Source of the DNA: Zygosaccharomyces rouxii
Lineage: Eukaryota > Ascomycota > Saccharomycetes > Saccharomycetales > Saccharomycetaceae
Length of the DNA stretch: 64,000 nt
NCBI RefSeq assembly: GCF_000026365.1
Contig: NC_012996.1
Coordinates: 620,001 to 684,000, forward strand
Direction: 5' to 3'
Of the stretch, positions 60,710-64,000 are shown piece after piece. How positions within the stretch are numbered: the first letter of the stretch is position 1; every line of letters begins with the position of its first letter. The position numbers were made by a program, and so were the translations under genes. The notes under the pieces are model-generated. The model did not search any database and was not told the origin of the DNA. It saw nothing but the letters and a program-made list of their open reading frames with translations.

Positions 60710-62986
60710 ATGTCTGATAATAACGGAGCTTATGAGCCCGTGACTGATACTGATAATGTTGGGTCCCAGACGGAGGCTTCCGGTTCCTCTGAAGCACAAG
60801 ATGCGATGAAGTCTATTTTAGCCAGTGTGGAGGAAGCCAAACAGAATGCCTCTGACAGTGATGGCAATGATGATGAGGAAGAAGGCTCAGACGACCTGTA
60901 CGAAGATAAATCGGGAAGTGAAAATGATAATAAGGAGACCGGCAGTGCTAATGAAGAACAAGAGGATGAAGAAAACACCTCCCAAGGAAGTTCCAATAAA
61001 GAAGAACTAAGAGATGAGCATAGTTCAGAAGGCAGTGATGAGGAGAGCTCAAAGGAGAAGGATGTGAAAGTAGAGGAAGCGGGCGAAAAACAGACAGAGG
61101 AAAAGGAAGAATCCTATGATGAGGATAACAATGACAATGACAACAGCGAGAGTTCTGAAGAGTCTAATAGAGCACAAGAGGAACAGGACGAAGAAGAAAT
61201 GGATGAAGAAGAAAAGTCAATCGAGAATGGGGTAGATGAGGATACCAAGCCTGCATCTGTGCAGAGCTCTCTTAGAGATGCGACTATCCACAATGAATTG
61301 TTACAAAAGCAAGCTAATTATATTATGGCCAGTGATATGTTAAATTTGGCTGAGTTTCAGGAACTTTCATCCCGCGATAAGGTTGCTGCTATTGTTAATA
61401 TGCTAAATTCAAATCCAGACACAGCTCTACCTACATCGGGTAGTAGTGTTACGAATAACAGTGAGAGCGATGGCTTTCCCGAACAGACGAATTGGCCAAG
61501 ACCAAGCGTGGATGAGAAACAGAGGCCAGATTTGAATGGACCAATGACTGCGGTAGAACGTGAGCGTTATAACAAGTATTTGCGCGGCGAAAATAAAATT
61601 ACGGAGATGCATGACATTCCGCCAAAATCAAGACTGTTCATCGGTAATTTACCGCTTAAGAACGTTTCCAAGGAAGAATTGTTTCGTATCTTTTCACCAT
61701 ACGGTCATATTTTACAAATTAATATTAAAAATGCGTTTGGATTTATTCAATATGATAATCCTCAGAGTGTAAGGAATGCGATAGCGCATGAATCCCAAGA
61801 GATGAATTTTGGTAAGAAATTGATTCTAGAGATTTCTAGTTCAAATGCAAGACCACAATTCGATCACGGTGACCATGGTACAAACAGCAGTTCTACTTTC
61901 ATTTCATCATCGAAAAGACCATTTCAACATGAAGATAATGATGCTGCGGACATGTACAATGATAACCAAGGCTATAAGAAATCAAAGAGATGTGTTCCAG
62001 CCTGTGTCATTTACGTTAAGAGGACAGCCGATAGGAGTTATGCCAACGAAGTATTCAGCCATTTTAGACGTGGTACAGGTTTAGAAACCGATATGATTTT
62101 TTTGAAGCCACGTATGGAGTTGAGACGTATGATTAACGATGTTGCCTACGACGGAGTTTGGGGGGTTATTCTCGTCAATAAAACAAGAAATGTGGACATT
62201 CAAATTTTTTACAAAGGCCCTCAAGGTGAAACTAAATTTGACGAATATATCAGCATTTCTTCTGATGATGCAATTGCCATTTTTAACAATTTGAAGACAA
62301 GCAAAGGTAGTGGCGGTATGAGCGCCAGTAGGGCACCACCACCAACTACTCTTGTTGGTGCACCTAACCCATATGCAGCTGCTGCACCACCTCCACCACA
62401 TCAATCCTATTATGGTGGTTACGGTCTCACTCCACCAATGGCTCAACAACCACCAATGGCCCCTCAACAGCCACCTTACGTCCAGGCCGCTCCCTCTGCA
62501 TATGCGCCATATGGAGCACCTGCACCTGCACCTCCAACCGCTACACCTTATGGTAGGTATCAACCTCAATTGGCACAACCAATGCCTGCAGCACCACCCC
62601 CACCACCTGCCGCTGCTGCTGCTGCTGGTGACCCAGGTCAGCATCAACTGCTAGCAGCTATTCAAAATCTACCACCTAATGTGGTTTCCAATTTACTAGC
62701 GGCTGCTCAACAACAACAACAGCAACAGCAACAACCTCAAACTAACCAGCAACTACTTGGACTCTTACAATCGATGCAACCACAACCACAACCACAACAG
62801 CAACAGCAACAACAGTTCGCATCTCAACCAGTACCACAACCACAGTTTCAACGACTCCAACAACAACATTTTCCTCAACCACCAGCACCCTTGAATTCTC
62901 CACCACATCAAACTCAACAACCACAGCAGTCAGCAGGTAACAACGTCCAAAGTCTCTTGGACAGTCTGGCTAAATTGCAGAAGTGA
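60710..62986 (+). CDS. NAB3: Nab3, RNA-binding subunit of the Nrd1-Nab3-Sen1 termination complex
   Basis: Nab3 recognises UCUU in nascent RNA and drives termination of snoRNAs and cryptic transcripts. The first ATG is 60710 (758 residues; S. cerevisiae 802, YPL190C); the longer frame starts at GTG. About 190 residues of Glu/Asp/Ser-rich acidic sequence come first. The Nrd1-binding helix region is near residues 195-230, and one RRM follows at about 305-375 (RLFIGNLPLKNVSKEELFRIF, NAFGFIQYDN). The C-terminus is Pro/Ala/Gln-rich with polyglutamine runs from about residue 666 and the helical polymerising end SLLDSLAKLQK. The snR10-like RNA in this window would be one of its natural substrates. 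Confidence 0.95.
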   Translation: MSDNNGAYEPVTDTDNVGSQTEASGSSEAQDAMKSILASVEEAKQNASDSDGNDDEEEGSDDLYEDKSGSENDNKETGSANEEQEDEENTSQGSSNKEELRDEHSSEGSDEESSKEKDVKVEEAGEKQTEEKEESYDEDNNDNDNSESSEESNRAQEEQDEEEMDEEEKSIENGVDEDTKPASVQSSLRDATIHNELLQKQANYIMASDMLNLAEFQELSSRDKVAAIVNMLNSNPDTALPTSGSSVTNNSESDGFPEQTNWPRPSVDEKQRPDLNGPMTAVERERYNKYLRGENKITEMHDIPPKSRLFIGNLPLKNVSKEELFRIFSPYGHILQINIKNAFGFIQYDNPQSVRNAIAHESQEMNFGKKLILEISSSNARPQFDHGDHGTNSSSTFISSSKRPFQHEDNDAADMYNDNQGYKKSKRCVPACVIYVKRTADRSYANEVFSHFRRGTGLETDMIFLKPRMELRRMINDVAYDGVWGVILVNKTRNVDIQIFYKGPQGETKFDEYISISSDDAIAIFNNLKTSKGSGGMSASRAPPPTTLVGAPNPYAAAAPPPPHQSYYGGYGLTPPMAQQPPMAPQQPPYVQAAPSAYAPYGAPAPAPPTATPYGRYQPQLAQPMPAAPPPPPAAAAAAGDPGQHQLLAAIQNLPPNVVSNLLAAAQQQQQQQQQPQTNQQLLGLLQSMQPQPQPQQQQQQQFASQPVPQPQFQRLQQQHFPQPPAPLNSPPHQTQQPQQSAGNNVQSLLDSLAKLQK
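62703..62815 (+). repeat. CAA/CAG repeat encoding polyglutamine in NAB3
   Basis: Two CAA/CAG-rich runs (about 62708-62737 and 62785-62815) encode glutamine tracts separated by a QPQ-rich linker. They are mixed-codon tracts typical of yeast prion-like low-complexity domains. Confidence 0.8.
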
Positions 62987-63439
62987 GCGCTTGTCTTGGT
63001 TCCACTTGGTTCTTGCGTAACAATAATTATTTTTTTGGGAATTTGCAATATCTATCTATACTTGCCGTAACGGGATTTACACCGAATTTCACAGCTGCAT
63101 AAACGATAAGCACTCTCTACTTCTACTTCTATCCTTTACATTTGATTCTAATGAGCTTAAAGACGTTCGAATTCAAATTATCCAATTTTGTATAATCATC
63201 TTATCTCATCGGCTAGTTGACTACATATGTATTATTCTTTTTTCTTAGTCCGGTGATACCTATCCAAGGTGCAGATCATCTTCGGACAGTCGTTCAATCA
63301 AGTTCCGGGATTCTCTTAAAGGTACTAATACTTAACACCGCATCACCATTCAATAATTAGTAACAATTCGATACCCATTCATATCAACTATCAATACTGA
63401 GTACTCATAAAGGGTATATTCTAATTGAAGCTTTACATA
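62987..63439. other. NAB3 3' flank and MIY1 upstream region
   Basis: This is a 453-bp tandem intergenic region. I see no ORF, RNA gene or strong motif; a TACTAAT near 63322 has no matching donor and is likely chance. Confidence 0.4.
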
Positions 63440-64000
63440 ATGAGTCTTTCCTTCGCTACGAAACCGGTACAGGTTAATGGAATTCCCCATAGGATTCTTT
63501 TACAGAATGACAATGGGCCCTGTGCCCTATTAGCATTGGCTAATACATTATTACTAGCGCCCAGATATGCTGCTGAGGCAAGAGAATTGGCGACCCTAGC
63601 TCAACATAGTTCTGTTAAATTGGAAGATTTAGTTCAAGTTCTAGCTAATATAGCTATAATGAGCCCCAATGGTGCCAATACCGATGTTAATCAGTTGTTC
63701 CAAATATTGCCACAATTACATACTGGACTTAACGTCAACCCAATTTTTAACGGTTCCTTTGAAGATGGCATTGAAATGGCAATCTTCCGTCTTTACAACG
63801 TAGGAATTGTTCATGGTTGGATTATCGATGGTGATAGCGATCCAATCGCTAGGGAACATGTATCCAAATATTCATACGAGAGTGCTCAAAAAATTTTGCT
63901 ACAATCGTATGATATCCAAAATGGTTCTTATAGCCCACATAACAGTCAAGAAATCATCGAAGATGCTAATTACATCAGATCGTTCCTGGCAAGATCTGCT
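63440..64000 (+). CDS. MIY1: Miy1, MINDY-family K48-chain deubiquitinase (3' end beyond window)
   Basis: The first 187 codons are present and open to the window edge. The start MSLSFATKPVQVNGIPHRIL leads into LLQNDNGPCALLALANTLLL, the MINDY catalytic loop, with C28 the nucleophile and Q22 the oxyanion-hole residue. VHGWIIDGD near residue 135 carries the catalytic histidine. MINDY enzymes trim long K48-linked ubiquitin chains. One gene here corresponds to the S. cerevisiae pair MIY1 (YPL191C) and YGL082W, again fitting an unduplicated genome. It is tandem with NAB3, as in S. cerevisiae. Confidence 0.93.
   Translation, partial: MSLSFATKPVQVNGIPHRILLQNDNGPCALLALANTLLLAPRYAAEARELATLAQHSSVKLEDLVQVLANIAIMSPNGANTDVNQLFQILPQLHTGLNVNPIFNGSFEDGIEMAIFRLYNVGIVHGWIIDGDSDPIAREHVSKYSYESAQKILLQSYDIQNGSYSPHNSQEIIEDANYIRSFLARSA

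Overview
The window is eukaryotic: a gene-dense stretch of a budding-yeast chromosome from a member of the Saccharomycetaceae that did not undergo the whole-genome duplication. Almost every large reading frame is recognisable as an ortholog of a Saccharomyces cerevisiae gene. The order interleaves two pairs of S. cerevisiae regions. The left half alternates genes of the YLL034-040 and YHL026-030 segments. The right half alternates YGL082-093 and YPL184-191. That is the pattern expected of a single unduplicated ancestral copy. The mating pheromone in the alpha-factor gene (HFIELDPGQPMF) matches, from memory, the one of Zygosaccharomyces rouxii, so a Zygosaccharomyces of the rouxii group is the best guess.

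Left block (1-33.2 kb): VPS13 (lipid transfer; C-terminal end off the window), ECM29 (proteasome adaptor), UBI4 (six-unit polyubiquitin with a stress-type promoter), ENT4, PRP19 (spliceosomal ubiquitin ligase), OCA5 (TBC protein), a very serine-rich wall-sensor-like membrane protein at the WSC4 position, RIM101 (alkaline-pH zinc-finger regulator), GRC3 and RIX7 (ribosome biogenesis), and a YHL026C-type membrane protein.

Right block (33.8-64 kb): SPC105 (kinetochore, with a homogenised MELT array), NUP145 (self-cleaving nucleoporin), NBP35 (Fe-S scaffold), LIF1 (end joining), MRN1 (four-RRM RNA-binding protein), UIP4, an alpha-factor gene with eight pheromone copies and almost no pro-region, an H/ACA snoRNA that fits snR10, POS5 (mitochondrial NADH kinase), MMS2 (with a 58-nt intron), MAD1, LCL3, GUP1, SCY1, COA2, NAB3 and the 5' part of MIY1.

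I found no CRISPR array, no intact transposon, no tRNA gene and no convincing centromere. I did not find an undescribed multi-gene system; this is a mostly housekeeping, syntenic region. The points that deserve a second look are: the MMS2 intron and a candidate 5'-UTR intron before RIM101; the snR10-like RNA; the minimal alpha-factor precursor and its three Q-box-like sites; the 57-bp MELT repeat; a WSC4-locus protein with no WSC domain; and the UBI4 promoter, which has a step-type heat-shock element next to four CACGTG boxes in two 11-bp-spaced pairs.
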